From Neobacillus sp. SuZ13 (GTDB lineage Bacteria; Bacillota; Bacilli; Bacillales; Cytobacillaceae), in the NCBI RefSeq assembly GCF_030123365.1, contig NZ_CP126107.1, positions 3,430,001 through 3,494,000 of the forward strand: 64,000 nt of DNA, in the 5' to 3' direction. Shown one piece after another: positions 18,954-27,288 of this stretch. The notes beneath the pieces were generated by a model. That model was not told the origin of the DNA. It searched no databases and saw only the letters and a program-made list of their open reading frames with translations. How positions within the stretch are numbered: position 1 is the stretch's first letter; each line of letters starts with the position of its first letter. The translations under genes and the position numbers were made by a program.

Positions 18954-19751
18954 TTAAGTATCAATAAGTGTTTTTAAGATTGTCTGCAAATGAGTCCGGA
19001 TGCTTGTTGTAAGGTTTTCATTTGAAATTGCTGGATGAATAGCACTTTCCGGATACGCTTTTTCTTGTAATGAATGTAGTATACTAATTACTTTTGAAAA
19101 TGTATCTAGGATTTCTTCACTATTTCCCTTCTTAAAATGGCTCGAAATCGTCGGGGCTGTTCTGCCAAGAATCTTTGCAATCCCTTTTTGCTGTTTTAAA
19201 ATAAGGAAGAGGGTACAGACGATTTCCTGAATCTCCGTTTGATTCTGAATGAATTTCAACTGCAAATGTATTAATGCATTAATCAGTGTCTCAAATTCAT
19301 TTCTGAACTGGTGATACGGTAAAGAATCATTTGATTCATTTGGATAGAATTGATCCAATTCGAACTTAAAGAGCATTCTGTTTTTTTCTTGTTTAATTAA
19401 ATCATTTGCATACCTTGCTTGTTTGACCAATGGATGGATCCATTTTTCCAGATCCACTTCCTTCACTTCTTTGTCAATATCCCCAAAGGCCAAGCCGAAA
19501 TAAGGCATATGCTTCTTGTATTTCCACACCCTGCTTACAAAAAAGGCAAGCGTATACGCTGTTGAATATCCAGGGCCTACAAAAATAATTTCATCTCCCG
19601 CACGATGCTTTATTTGGATCGGTCCAAGTTCCTCTGTCCAACAAGTAATCCAATCCACCACTTCATCCAGGTAAACAGTAAGTTTCTCCCCCATTTCTGG
19701 GGTGGAAGAATTACTTACATCAAGAATAAAAATCGATATCGGAACATTCAT
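18954..19751 (-). CDS. satD: SatD-family protein with a helix-turn-helix-like segment
   Basis: This 265-aa SatD-like protein is usually coded beside DUF3307. The N-terminal half (PISIFILDVSNSS, HRAGDEIIFVGPGYS) resembles a nucleotidyl-cyclase-like fold. The C-terminal part contains GIAKILGRTAPTISSHFKKG (near 200-220), a typical helix-turn-helix. Palindromic TTAGAT repeats overlap its own promoter, which suggests autoregulation. The function is not established. It could be a sensor or regulator that controls the membrane partner. Confidence 0.72.
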   Translation of the reverse strand: MNVPISIFILDVSNSSTPEMGEKLTVYLDEVVDWITCWTEELGPIQIKHRAGDEIIFVGPGYSTAYTLAFFVSRVWKYKKHMPYFGLAFGDIDKEVKEVDLEKWIHPLVKQARYANDLIKQEKNRMLFKFELDQFYPNESNDSLPYHQFRNEFETLINALIHLQLKFIQNQTEIQEIVCTLFLILKQQKGIAKILGRTAPTISSHFKKGNSEEILDTFSKVISILHSLQEKAYPESAIHPAISNENLTTSIRTHLQTILKTLIDT

Positions 19752-19776
19752 TCATTATCCCCTTCAAACAAAATAG

Positions 19777-19822
19777 TTAGATCATATAATCTAATTTTAA
19801 TTAAGTTAGATTATATTGTCAA
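19777..19822 (-). promoter_or_regulatory. Promoter and palindromic operator of the satD-DUF3307 operon
   Basis: On the minus strand TTGACA (19817-19822) and TAAAAT (19794-19799) are 17 bp apart. The palindrome TTAGAT-CATATA-ATCTAA (19777-19794) abuts the -10, and a second partial site TTAGATTATATTG (19806-19818) fills the spacer. The layout suggests repression, plausibly by the SatD-like protein itself. Confidence 0.65.
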
Positions 19823-19878
19823 ACTACTTTTCTATTAGATCATTTAGCGAAACTTTACCTTGTATTCCTACGAAACGA

Positions 19879-22122
19879 TTACTCCAGTGTTTGGAACTGT
19901 CCTAGTAAATACTCACATACTCTCTCCGAATGGAGCCTAACCGCAATATAAGGGGGACGGACTCCTCTTGCAGCCTCTAATGGCAAACCAAGCCATAACA
20001 ACTGCTCATCTACCATAATAAATGGAAACGGCAAGCTAATATTCAATAACTGATTGGGATGCAGATTTTCCCACGATTCCCCCGCCAAAACTGTTAATTT
20101 TACAGTCGGGCTCCTTTTTTTCAGTTGTTCCTTCCATTGTTCAGAAAGGACTGTTTGGTCCGGTAAAGAAAGAATAATTGACTTTTTTGCAAATTGGATA
20201 TCCCTGAATACTTTCTCTAAATTACGTGCATGCATCCACTTTAATCTTGGCTGCTGATTTTTTATCCATTTGCCAATATCCTTGGTTCCGATTGTTTGCT
20301 GCTTACGCCCTTGATGTTCCACTAGCTGCCGAAGTGTTTTACCATTATACACATGTTTTCGAATAAATGATTGATCGCTGACATGAATGAACTTTCCTTT
20401 TGTTCGGGTAATGGCCACGTTGATCAATCGTTCACTATCCTTACCAGTTAGAAGCATACCTGCCCGTGTTTGCGGTTCACTGTCCACCGTGTCAAAAATC
20501 ATGACATCACGTTCACTGCCTTGAAATCTGTGCACGGTCGCAGCAATAATATCAGCGGTTGATCGCTCCTTTTCATATAAATCTGCAAGCAGTAACTCCA
20601 TTAAATTTGCTTGCGCGCGGTATGGTGTTACATAACCAATCGAACGAGCCCCAGCCACGTACGACTCATGAATTAATTGAAAGGACAATAATACATGCCA
20701 TATATTCATGCGTGAATTCGATGCCTTTTCTGTCATGCCATATACCCCTGAGTGACTTGTATCAAGAAGAACAGAGGCCATTCCTTGAAAGGGTGTAAGT
20801 TCGACGATTGGTTTTCTACTTTTTAGAACACTTTCATGGTCCCCGACAAGCGAGTGGTAAATATACTGATTCGTGAAGGAAGAGATATCCGGATGCATTC
20901 TCCGTTGCTCTTTTAATAAAAAAAGGTGGGGATGCAGCATTCCATCGCGAACCCAGTCGACCACACCAGCGCGATGGAAGATATCTTCTTTTAACCACAA
21001 GGTAACTAATGGATCACGAGAGGAGGCAATCGGTGGTAACTGTTTAAAATCACCACAAATAATCACTCGCTTTCCGAGCGTCGCAGCAAAAGCAGCTTGA
21101 GGGACATATGCCATACTGGCTTCATCCAGGATGACAAGGTCAAATTCTTTTTCATAAATAGCTGCATCACCCGCCGCTTTGGCAAGTGTTGACCCCACGA
21201 TGTACGCATCCTTAATAAATTCAAGCTCTTTTTGGCGGATTTTTTCAAGAACTCTGGCAATTTTAGTTTCTAGTTCAAGCAACTGATTCGTGTCTCTTTT
21301 ACTAAAAGAATGGGCGATATCTTGCTTTAAATTACGTCTTTCCGTTAGTAACAGTTCCTTCTCTTCTACTAGCCGAGGATCTTCTTTCTGAAGGAGTTGA
21401 CTAGTGGTCACTGCTTCATGATTGGCAAACTGTTCGCCTGCATTGAAGCCATATCGGAGCACATCTCCCTCACGAAAACGGCCTTTCTTTTGAATAAAGG
21501 CTGATATCTCATGAATGAGGACATCAACCGCTTGATTACTATGTGATAAAATTAACACTTTCTTTTCCTGGAAATACTTATTTGCGGCTACTCGGGCCAA
21601 AGTATAGGTTTTCCCTGTTCCAGGAGGACCCCAAACGAAGGTAACAGGGTTATACTTGGAACGCAAAACGAGTTCATGGACATTGCTTTTACTTTTTTCA
21701 ACCGGATGTTTAGCAGGCATGGAGGGGTCCATCAATCTTTTCACTCGGATTCGTTTTTGCTTATTTTTTTTCATTTCGTCCAGCCGTTCAATGAGCTGTT
21801 CAAGTAATTCCCATGGATCATGAAAAAGCTGTGCTTCGTGAATTAAATCTCCAAATGATTGTTCCATGGCAAGCATAACTCCCTTCCCTTCAGAAGAAAG
21901 TACTCGACCGCTCTGTTTCATACTCCCCCACTCTAGTCGACCCTGAGAACCAATAGGAATTCGGATAGATATTGCCGTATCAAAATAATAAGTATAGGAA
22001 CCTTCAGTGGAAAGCAGCCTTCCATTGGAAACTAGAAATTTATTGCTGCCATATTTTTTTAAATGGACGATTTCATTCTGTAACGCTTTCTGCCATTCTT
22101 TAATAAAATTTATAACCTTCAT
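19879..22122 (-). CDS. Superfamily 1 DNA/RNA helicase, Upf1/IGHMBP2-like
   Basis: This 747-aa protein starts at an ATG after an AAGGGAT ribosome site; an upstream in-frame ATG is less likely. An N-terminal region of about 150 aa precedes the helicase core: Walker A VWGPPGTGKTYTLARV, the Walker B-like VILDEASMAY, GDFKQLPPI, and VAITRTKGKF near the end of the core. The last 110 aa resemble a phospholipase-D-like fold without clear HKD motifs. It probably unwinds nucleic acid 5' to 3'; its in vivo role is unknown. A MITE sits 39 bp upstream of the start, so its promoter lies in or beyond that element. Confidence 0.85.
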   Translation of the reverse strand: MKVINFIKEWQKALQNEIVHLKKYGSNKFLVSNGRLLSTEGSYTYYFDTAISIRIPIGSQGRLEWGSMKQSGRVLSSEGKGVMLAMEQSFGDLIHEAQLFHDPWELLEQLIERLDEMKKNKQKRIRVKRLMDPSMPAKHPVEKSKSNVHELVLRSKYNPVTFVWGPPGTGKTYTLARVAANKYFQEKKVLILSHSNQAVDVLIHEISAFIQKKGRFREGDVLRYGFNAGEQFANHEAVTTSQLLQKEDPRLVEEKELLLTERRNLKQDIAHSFSKRDTNQLLELETKIARVLEKIRQKELEFIKDAYIVGSTLAKAAGDAAIYEKEFDLVILDEASMAYVPQAAFAATLGKRVIICGDFKQLPPIASSRDPLVTLWLKEDIFHRAGVVDWVRDGMLHPHLFLLKEQRRMHPDISSFTNQYIYHSLVGDHESVLKSRKPIVELTPFQGMASVLLDTSHSGVYGMTEKASNSRMNIWHVLLSFQLIHESYVAGARSIGYVTPYRAQANLMELLLADLYEKERSTADIIAATVHRFQGSERDVMIFDTVDSEPQTRAGMLLTGKDSERLINVAITRTKGKFIHVSDQSFIRKHVYNGKTLRQLVEHQGRKQQTIGTKDIGKWIKNQQPRLKWMHARNLEKVFRDIQFAKKSIILSLPDQTVLSEQWKEQLKKRSPTVKLTVLAGESWENLHPNQLLNISLPFPFIMVDEQLLWLGLPLEAARGVRPPYIAVRLHSERVCEYLLGQFQTLE

Positions 22123-22152
22123 TAGAATAATCCCTTCTAGATGCATATCCTT

Positions 22153-22352
22153 AATAAAAAGGGCTGTGTTTAAGATTTATGTTGATTTTAGTGCTCTGTT
22201 GATTGGAGGGGAAGGCACGAAGACTCCTGCGGGAGTACGGGGCAGGGGAGACCCCGCAGGAGCATAGCGACGAGGAGGCTCCCCGGCACGCCCGCGGAAA
22301 GCAAGTGCCTGGAACGGAAATCAACAGACAAGTTTAACACAGCCAATAAAAA
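22153..22352. mobile_element. MITE-like element copy 2, with 8-bp target duplication
   Basis: The element spans 22161-22344. It begins GGGCTGTGTTTAA and ends TTTAACACAGCC, with flanking direct repeats AATAAAAA. It is the inverted counterpart of the copy in the proBA leader, with the same GC-rich hairpin core (CTCCTGCGGG arms). It has no coding capacity, so it would need a transposase from elsewhere. It lies between the divergent Upf1-like helicase gene and the acidic repeat-protein gene and may shape the promoters of both. Confidence 0.88.
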
Positions 22353-22412
22353 AGGAAAATTTGTGCTGATTCCAAATATTATACATTAATCTGATATGGA
22401 GGGATATTTCTA

Positions 22413-23396
22413 ATGAGTAATTTAGATTTCTTAGAAATAAGCCGGAATTTTAAGAGTTATTATCAAGCCTTACGGGATGCCCATTATTTTTTAAGGAATG
22501 ATCCTGATTTAAGCCAAGAAGAATTACAAGCAGTTACAAAAGTATTGAGTAAATTAATTTATGGATTTATTCGGATTAGAGGGGTTTCTTTCCGAGATAT
22601 GAACCGCGAGCAATTCAAACAAGAATTTAATCTGTTTCATCAGGATTTTCTAAATGTCATTCAAAACAGCGGAGAAAATAATGTAGAATTCGAGCAATTC
22701 GCTGCTCTAATGGATGAAATAATTAGTATTGCAGTAATGAGAACAATTGCTCTTGGAAAAATAGAGAAAGTAAAACAACAATCTTTATTTGAAAATGTTG
22801 AAATTGATGAAGTAACTGATGAAATAGAATTAGATGAATTAACTGATGATATTGAATTGGATTTAAGTAGTGAAGATGAAAATAATGATGCTGGTGAGGA
22901 AATGGTTGAAGATATGGTTGAAGAAATTGAGGTAATTGATGAAACACAAGAGCCAGTAGCAGAAGTTAGACCAATAAATAATACTTTGAGAACTTTTAGT
23001 ACTGATTTAGGGGCTCTAAATAATGAATTTCAAGATGAATCTATTACTAATGCAGGTAGAACTTTTAGTACTGATGTTGAAGAAACTCTAAATAATGAAT
23101 TTCAAGATGAACCTATTACTAATGCAGGTAGAACTTTTAGTACTGATGTTGAAGAAACTCTAAATAATGAAGTTGAAGTTATCTTATATGAAATTGTAAA
23201 TGCTGAGGAAGATCAACCAGAACCAATTAATGAAGTGATGGTTGCAGAGGCGGTAAATGAGGCTGAGGAAGCCAATGATACCCCCCAAAAAGTGAAATAT
23301 AGATATATTGATGCTGCTCCAGTTGTGAATAATTATTTTGAACCCGAAAGTAGTGATGAATTCCGTTTTAGACCTCGGAGGAGAAGAAATAGATAA
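22413..23396 (+). CDS. Acidic repeat protein with Arg-rich tail, unknown function
   Basis: I do not recognise this 327-aa protein. Residues 1-125 look helical and ordered. Residues about 126-190 are extremely rich in Glu/Asp. A repeat region follows, with units of 23-24 residues starting RTFSTD (two full copies plus a partial third; DNA 22989-23174). The end is a strongly basic FRFRPRRRRNR tail. A clear GGAGGGA ribosome site precedes the ATG. The charge pattern suggests a structural, assembly or nucleic-acid-associated role, but this is inference. A hairpin terminator follows directly. Confidence 0.8.
   Translation: MSNLDFLEISRNFKSYYQALRDAHYFLRNDPDLSQEELQAVTKVLSKLIYGFIRIRGVSFRDMNREQFKQEFNLFHQDFLNVIQNSGENNVEFEQFAALMDEIISIAVMRTIALGKIEKVKQQSLFENVEIDEVTDEIELDELTDDIELDLSSEDENNDAGEEMVEDMVEEIEVIDETQEPVAEVRPINNTLRTFSTDLGALNNEFQDESITNAGRTFSTDVEETLNNEFQDEPITNAGRTFSTDVEETLNNEVEVILYEIVNAEEDQPEPINEVMVAEAVNEAEEANDTPQKVKYRYIDAAPVVNNYFEPESSDEFRFRPRRRRNR
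22989..23174 (+). repeat. In-frame tandem repeat, 69-72 bp unit
   Basis: Units start at 22989 (69 bp), 23058 (72 bp) and 23130 (partial). The second unit and the partial third are almost identical at DNA level, so the duplication is recent. All copies keep the reading frame, and copy number may vary between strains. Confidence 0.85.
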
Positions 23397-23402
23397 CACC
23401 CC

Positions 23403-23427
23403 AAAAAAGACCAAATTGGTCTTTTTT
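23403..23427 (+). terminator. Terminator of the acidic repeat-protein gene
   Basis: AAAAAAGACC and GGTCTTTTTT form an A/T-flanked hairpin right after the stop codon. Confidence 0.8.
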
Positions 23428-23437
23428 AATTAATAAA

Positions 23438-23459
23438 AAAATCGCCAAAAGGCGATTTT
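23438..23459 (-). terminator. Terminator of the small XRE gene
   Basis: AAAATCGCC and GGCGATTTT form a 9-bp stem with an AAAA loop, followed by a T run on the minus strand. Confidence 0.8.
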
Positions 23460-23468
23460 GAATAGGTA

Positions 23469-23669
23469 TTAGATCGAAACGTCACCAATGGAGAAGGAGC
23501 AATTCAAGACATCAGAAATTTTCGCTAACGTGGAAACCTGAACATCGAGTTCGCCTTCTTCTATCGCTGCAATTGTTCCGGCAGTTAATCCTGAAAGCAA
23601 AGCTAATTTTTCTATTTCAATTTCACGATTTAATCTCATTTTCTTAAGTTGATGTCCAATATGGTTCAT
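23469..23669 (-). CDS. Small XRE-family helix-turn-helix protein
   Basis: This 66-aa protein is almost entirely one Cro/C1-type helix-turn-helix domain (IGHQLKKMRLNREIEIEKLA, then LSGLTAGTIAAIEEGE). The start chosen is the ATG 6 nt after GAGGAGG. The ATG five codons upstream overlaps that ribosome site and is rejected. It is a lone gene beside the BMC locus. Its target is unknown. Confidence 0.82.
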   Translation of the reverse strand: MNHIGHQLKKMRLNREIEIEKLALLSGLTAGTIAAIEEGELDVQVSTLAKISDVLNCSFSIGDVSI

Positions 23670-23847
23670 AGTAAGCCTCCTCATTATGTAAGCGATTTCA
23701 TTTTGCTGATTTGATTATATATTAAACTACTTAAATATTTTCAACACTTTTAATAGTAGAAGAAAAAAAGAAATCTGAGTATTCCAAGAACAATTAAAGC
23801 AACTTGAAATACTCGAATTTCAACATAGCCACTGGATAAATATCCTA

Positions 23848-24654
23848 TTAATAACCAGTACCTTGGCCGCCCGTAATAATCGCAATACTAGAACTTGCAC
23901 CAATTCTTGTTGCGCCGGCTTGGATTAGCTTTCTTGCAGTATCTAAATCTCTCACGCAGGCAGAGGCTTTAACACCCAAGTCTGGACCGACGGCTTCACG
24001 CATAAGCTTAATGTCTTCAACTGTTGCACAGCCAGGACCAAATCCTGTCGATGTTTTCACGAAGGCTGCTCCAGCCATTTTTGCGAGAATACAAGCTTTT
24101 TTCTTTTCTTCGATTTCAAGTAGGCCTGTTTCAATAATGACTTTTACTGGTGCATGACCATTCGCCGCTAATACAACACCTTCAATGTCTTTTTTCACTG
24201 TCTCAAAGTCGCCAGATTTTAGGGCGCCAATATTTATAACCATGTCAATTTCAGTGGCTCCATTTGCAATCGCGTCACGTGTTTCTGCACTCTTAACAAA
24301 TGTGCTAGTTGCTCCAAGTGGAAATCCGACAACGGTGGTAATTCCAACTCCAGAACCTTTTAACTCTTTGGCAGCTGTTGCAACCCAGTAAGGATTCACA
24401 CAAACAGTGGCAAATTTATGTTCTTTTGCTTCTTCACAGAGCTTTACAATTTGGTCTTTGGATGCTTCAGGCTTTAAAAGTGTATGGTCAATCATCCGAG
24501 CCACAGATGGGCCTGTAATAATATTTGATGATGATCCTTCTTTGTAAGTCACGTTTCCAGAAGCAGCAGGCTTAACTTCTTTCAACGCTTCTTTATTCGT
24601 TAATTGCTGCATAATTTGATTCGTAATTTGTTCTACCAATGCTTCAATTTGCAT
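23848..24654 (-). CDS. deoC: Deoxyribose-phosphate aldolase with N-terminal encapsulation peptide
   Basis: DERA cleaves 2-deoxyribose-5-phosphate to glyceraldehyde-3-phosphate and acetaldehyde, the likely signature reaction of this BMC. The start is the ATG after GAGGTG (268 aa); an in-frame GTG three codons earlier lies inside that site. Active-site residues are present: Lys200 in FVKTSTGFG (Schiff base), Lys229 in GVKASA, and Asp137 in EIDMVI. About 45 extra N-terminal residues, beginning with the amphipathic helix [18 protein letters not shown], are absent from ordinary DERA and look like a cargo-targeting peptide. It is the last gene of the operon. Confidence 0.93.
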   Translation of the reverse strand: MQIEALVEQITNQIMQQLTNKEALKEVKPAASGNVTYKEGSSSNIITGPSVARMIDHTLLKPEASKDQIVKLCEEAKEHKFATVCVNPYWVATAAKELKGSGVGITTVVGFPLGATSTFVKSAETRDAIANGATEIDMVINIGALKSGDFETVKKDIEGVVLAANGHAPVKVIIETGLLEIEEKKKACILAKMAGAAFVKTSTGFGPGCATVEDIKLMREAVGPDLGVKASACVRDLDTARKLIQAGATRIGASSSIAIITGGQGTGY

Positions 24655-24672
24655 CTTTCTCACCTCACATTA

Positions 24673-24933
24673 TTATAATCGATCAACTATTCCGGCAATG
24701 ACCGCATCAAAAGAACCGTTTGGGTCTTCTAAGATGTCTCTTGCCGATCCACCTTCTTCAAGGATCAGGACATAATCACCAACCCCTGCTGAAAAACGAT
24801 CGAAGGCAATCATAGCATCCCCAAATTCCTTACCTGATGCGTCCACAGGGATAACAACCATGAGCTTTTTATTTTGATGGCTCGTTGTTTTAATCGTTGA
24901 TACGACATTTCCAACCACTTTTGCTAGTTTCAT
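24673..24933 (-). CDS. BMC-P shell vertex protein (EutN/CcmL family), copy 1
   Basis: This 86-aa single-domain protein forms the pentamers that cap shell vertices. It opens with KLAKVVGNVVSTIKTTSHQ and ends with the family-like AVIAGIVDRL. It overlaps the upstream BMC-H stop by 1 bp and is followed 18 bp later by the aldolase gene. It is one of three EutN-like paralogues in this operon. Confidence 0.93.
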   Translation of the reverse strand: MKLAKVVGNVVSTIKTTSHQNKKLMVVIPVDASGKEFGDAMIAFDRFSAGVGDYVLILEEGGSARDILEDPNGSFDAVIAGIVDRL

Positions 24934-25208
24934 TATTTTGCAACAGGAAGAATTTTCTCGATGTCTGAATGTGGTCTTGGAATCACGTGAACAGATAAGA
25001 ATTCGCCGACACGCTGTGCTGCGTCCGCACCTGCTTCAGTTGCTGCCTTAACCGCACCAACGTCACCGCGAACCATGACACAAACTAATCCGCCGCCAAC
25101 ATTTACTTTACCAAGTAATGTAACATTTGCTGCTTTTGTCATGGCATCCGCTGCTTCAATTGCCCCTACTAAACCTTTAGTTTCGATCATTCCTAATGCG
25201 TTGCTCAT
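24933..25208 (-). CDS. BMC-H hexameric shell protein, copy 1
   Basis: This 91-aa protein is a single BMC (PF00936) domain. It contains [18 protein letters not shown] at the start, [17 protein letters not shown] in the middle and SVHVIPRPH near the end. It forms the flat shell facets. It closely resembles the other BMC-H of the operon, and the two probably arose by duplication. It is tightly packed between two BMC-P genes. Confidence 0.95.
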   Translation of the reverse strand: MSNALGMIETKGLVGAIEAADAMTKAANVTLLGKVNVGGGLVCVMVRGDVGAVKAATEAGADAAQRVGEFLSVHVIPRPHSDIEKILPVAK

Positions 25209-25496
25209 TTATATTTCCTCCATTCGATTAGTCACATTATAGTAGTCGATGATCCCTAAGATTCCAGCATCTGATGGAACCAACTCTTTATTAAGCGGTA
25301 AGGATGATTCCCTGCTTTTTGCTAAGTAAACAAGATCTCCTTCTCCTGATTGTCCAATCGTATCTATAGCCACAAGTGGTTTGCCTTTATCTTTTAATTG
25401 ATCATCTACTGGTTGGACAATCAGGAGCTTTAAACCTACTAAATTCTCATTTTTATGTGTACAGACCATATTTCCAATCACTTTGGCTACAAACAT
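25209..25496 (-). CDS. BMC-P shell vertex protein (EutN/CcmL family), copy 2
   Basis: This 95-aa EutN-type protein has the core KVIGNMVCTHKNENLVGLKL and GEGDLVYLAKSRES, ending in GILGIIDYYNV plus a short extra tail. It abuts the following BMC-H gene with no gap. It differs enough from the two other BMC-P copies to suggest separate vertex or interaction roles. Confidence 0.93.
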   Translation of the reverse strand: MFVAKVIGNMVCTHKNENLVGLKLLIVQPVDDQLKDKGKPLVAIDTIGQSGEGDLVYLAKSRESSLPLNKELVPSDAGILGIIDYYNVTNRMEEI

Positions 25497-25590
25497 TATT
25501 CGAACCCGCCTTTTTTTCTATATAACTCTGAGTTAAACACTCCTATTTTTCTCTCTAAACTTTTTATCAGCGATTGTGAATCTTTCGGTA

Positions 25591-26049
25591 CTAATTCCGC
25601 ACCAAAAAACGACTTTCGATTTCCATAATTTTCGTCACTCGGCGATCATGGCGGCCCCCGGCAAACTCCGTTTCCAACCAAGTCTTTACTAATTGCTTGG
25701 CAAGGCCTTCACCAATAAATTGACCGCCGATTGATAAAACGTTCGCATTATTATGCTCCTTACTGTTAATCACAGAGGATAAGTCCCAGCATACAGCACC
25801 ACGTACTCCTGGTATTTTATTCAATACCATCCCACTGCCAATGCCGACACCATCAATCATAATGCCTACGTAGTTATCATTCGTAGCAACCGTCTCGCCT
25901 ACAAGAAAGGCGATATCTGGATAGTCAACAGATTCATTTGCCTTACAGCCAAAATCTAAATATTCGTACCCTAATTCCGTTAAATAGGCTTTTAACTTTT
26001 CTTTTAGTTCGTATCCACCATGGTCGCAACCGATCGCAACTTTTTTCAT
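25591..26049 (-). CDS. rpiB: RpiB/LacAB-family sugar-phosphate isomerase lacking the catalytic Cys
   Basis: This 152-aa protein is an RpiB/LacAB-family member (GCDHGGYELKEKLKAYL at the N-terminus, SKEHNNANVLSIGGQFIG later). RpiB normally interconverts ribose-5- and ribulose-5-phosphate using Cys66 in CGTGIG. Here the segment reads MIDGVGIGSG, so Cys66 is Asp and Thr68 is Val. The first two bases of the codon differ from a Cys codon, which makes a simple error unlikely. No N-terminal targeting helix is present, unlike the other enzymes here. Its reaction may be altered. It overlaps tpiA by 4 bp. Functional assignment is by family only. Confidence 0.85.
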   Translation of the reverse strand: MKKVAIGCDHGGYELKEKLKAYLTELGYEYLDFGCKANESVDYPDIAFLVGETVATNDNYVGIMIDGVGIGSGMVLNKIPGVRGAVCWDLSSVINSKEHNNANVLSIGGQFIGEGLAKQLVKTWLETEFAGGRHDRRVTKIMEIESRFLVRN

Positions 26050-26885
26050 GAATTTTGTTCTCCTTTGGCAAATACATTGATAATTGCATCAAAAACGTGA
26101 GCGTTTAAGCTCGCACCGCCAACCAGTACACCATCAATATCTGGCATCGCACTGAAATCTGCAGCGTTGCTATCATTCGCAGACCCGCCATATAAAATCG
26201 AAATACTTTCTGCCTTGTGACCCAGTATTTGTTTCAAAACAGAACGAATGTACGCGTGTGTTTTTTGAGCTAATTCAGCAGTAGCTGACTGCCCTGTTCT
26301 AATCGCCCAAACCGGTTCATATGCAAGAATAAATTGACTTGAATCAATATCCTTCAACGCACCGTAAATCTGCTTGGATAAAACCTGTTCGGTTTGCATG
26401 GAGTTCTTTTGTCCTAATGTTTCACCAATACAGATGATCGGGGTAAGTCCAGACTTGATGGCATGCAAAGCTTTTTTGTTCACTAACTCGTCATCTTCAA
26501 AAGAATATTGTCTTCTTTCTGAATGGCCAATTATGACATATTCACAGCCCACATCCTTCAGCATATTGCCTGATGTTTCACCTGTGTAAGCCCCTTTATC
26601 GGCCCAGTGAACATTTTGCCCGCCCAATCCAATCGGTTTTCCAGATTGTTTGATCAATAAATGAGCCGGGTATAGCAGCTGGGATGGTGGACATATAATG
26701 ACTGATACGTCATGACTGCTGTTTATTTTTTGAAAAAATTCAGCGGTCTCATTTAGGTTTTTGTTCATCTTCCAATTAGCAATCACATAGGTTTGCCGAT
26801 CACTTTGGAGCTGCAAGCCGCCTAGATTTTGACCAATGACATCTCTGACAAGATTTTTAATATAACTTTCAATGGATTGTTCCAT
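26046..26885 (-). CDS. tpiA: Triosephosphate isomerase with encapsulation peptide and altered loop 6
   Basis: TPI interconverts glyceraldehyde-3-phosphate and dihydroxyacetone phosphate. The catalytic residues are intact: Lys39 in ANWKMN, His121 in GHSERR and Glu190 in YEPVW. The usual loop-6 sequence AIGTG is AIRTG here (Arg196), a one-base change from a Gly codon. The first 30 residues (ESYIKNLVRDVIGQNLGG) are an amphipathic extension absent from glycolytic TPI and fit an encapsulation peptide. Inside the BMC it would process the glyceraldehyde-3-phosphate made by the aldolase. It lies 11 bp after the BMC-H gene. Confidence 0.93.
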   Translation of the reverse strand: MEQSIESYIKNLVRDVIGQNLGGLQLQSDRQTYVIANWKMNKNLNETAEFFQKINSSHDVSVIICPPSQLLYPAHLLIKQSGKPIGLGGQNVHWADKGAYTGETSGNMLKDVGCEYVIIGHSERRQYSFEDDELVNKKALHAIKSGLTPIICIGETLGQKNSMQTEQVLSKQIYGALKDIDSSQFILAYEPVWAIRTGQSATAELAQKTHAYIRSVLKQILGHKAESISILYGGSANDSNAADFSAMPDIDGVLVGGASLNAHVFDAIINVFAKGEQNS

Positions 26886-26896
26886 TTAGATTCACC

Positions 26897-27175
26897 TTAT
26901 TCTGCTTTCGGTAAAATACCTTCTACATCACCGTTAGGACGTGGAATCACGTGTACTGATAGAAGAGTTCCTACACGCTGAGCAGCTTCCGCCCCTGCTT
27001 CAGTAGCAGCTTTTACTGCGCCTACATCTCCACGGACCATCACAGTCACGATGCCTGCACCTACTAATTCTCTGCCAACTAATGCAACGTTGGCTGCTTT
27101 AACCATCGCATCTGCTGCTTCAATGGCACCTACTAAACCTTTTGTTTCAATCATACCTAAAGCTTCTTGACTCAT
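26897..27175 (-). CDS. BMC-H hexameric shell protein, copy 2 (possible N-terminally extended isoform)
   Basis: The BMC domain protein (92 aa; [45 protein letters not shown]) starts at an ATG preceded by GAGGAGG with good spacing. The same frame stays open upstream to another ATG at 27274, which has its own GAGGTG site 14 bp after the aldehyde dehydrogenase gene. The longer form (125 aa) adds 33 residues rich in Lys, Glu and Gln. Either start, or both, may be used. Confidence 0.93.
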   Translation of the reverse strand: MSQEALGMIETKGLVGAIEAADAMVKAANVALVGRELVGAGIVTVMVRGDVGAVKAATEAGAEAAQRVGTLLSVHVIPRPNGDVEGILPKAE

Positions 27176-27288
27176 TTTATTTCCTCCTCTAGTAATCTCT
27201 AATTTTTGTTTTTCTTGATTTTTCAGTTGCTCTTCTTGTGAAGTGACTGTTTTATCTTCTTTTGCTTTCGCCATATTCTAACACCTCA

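Noticed and set aside
22989..23174. Tandem repeats as a CRISPR array
   Set aside because: The units are in frame inside a protein gene, adjoin without spacers and are 69-72 bp long; no cas genes are near.
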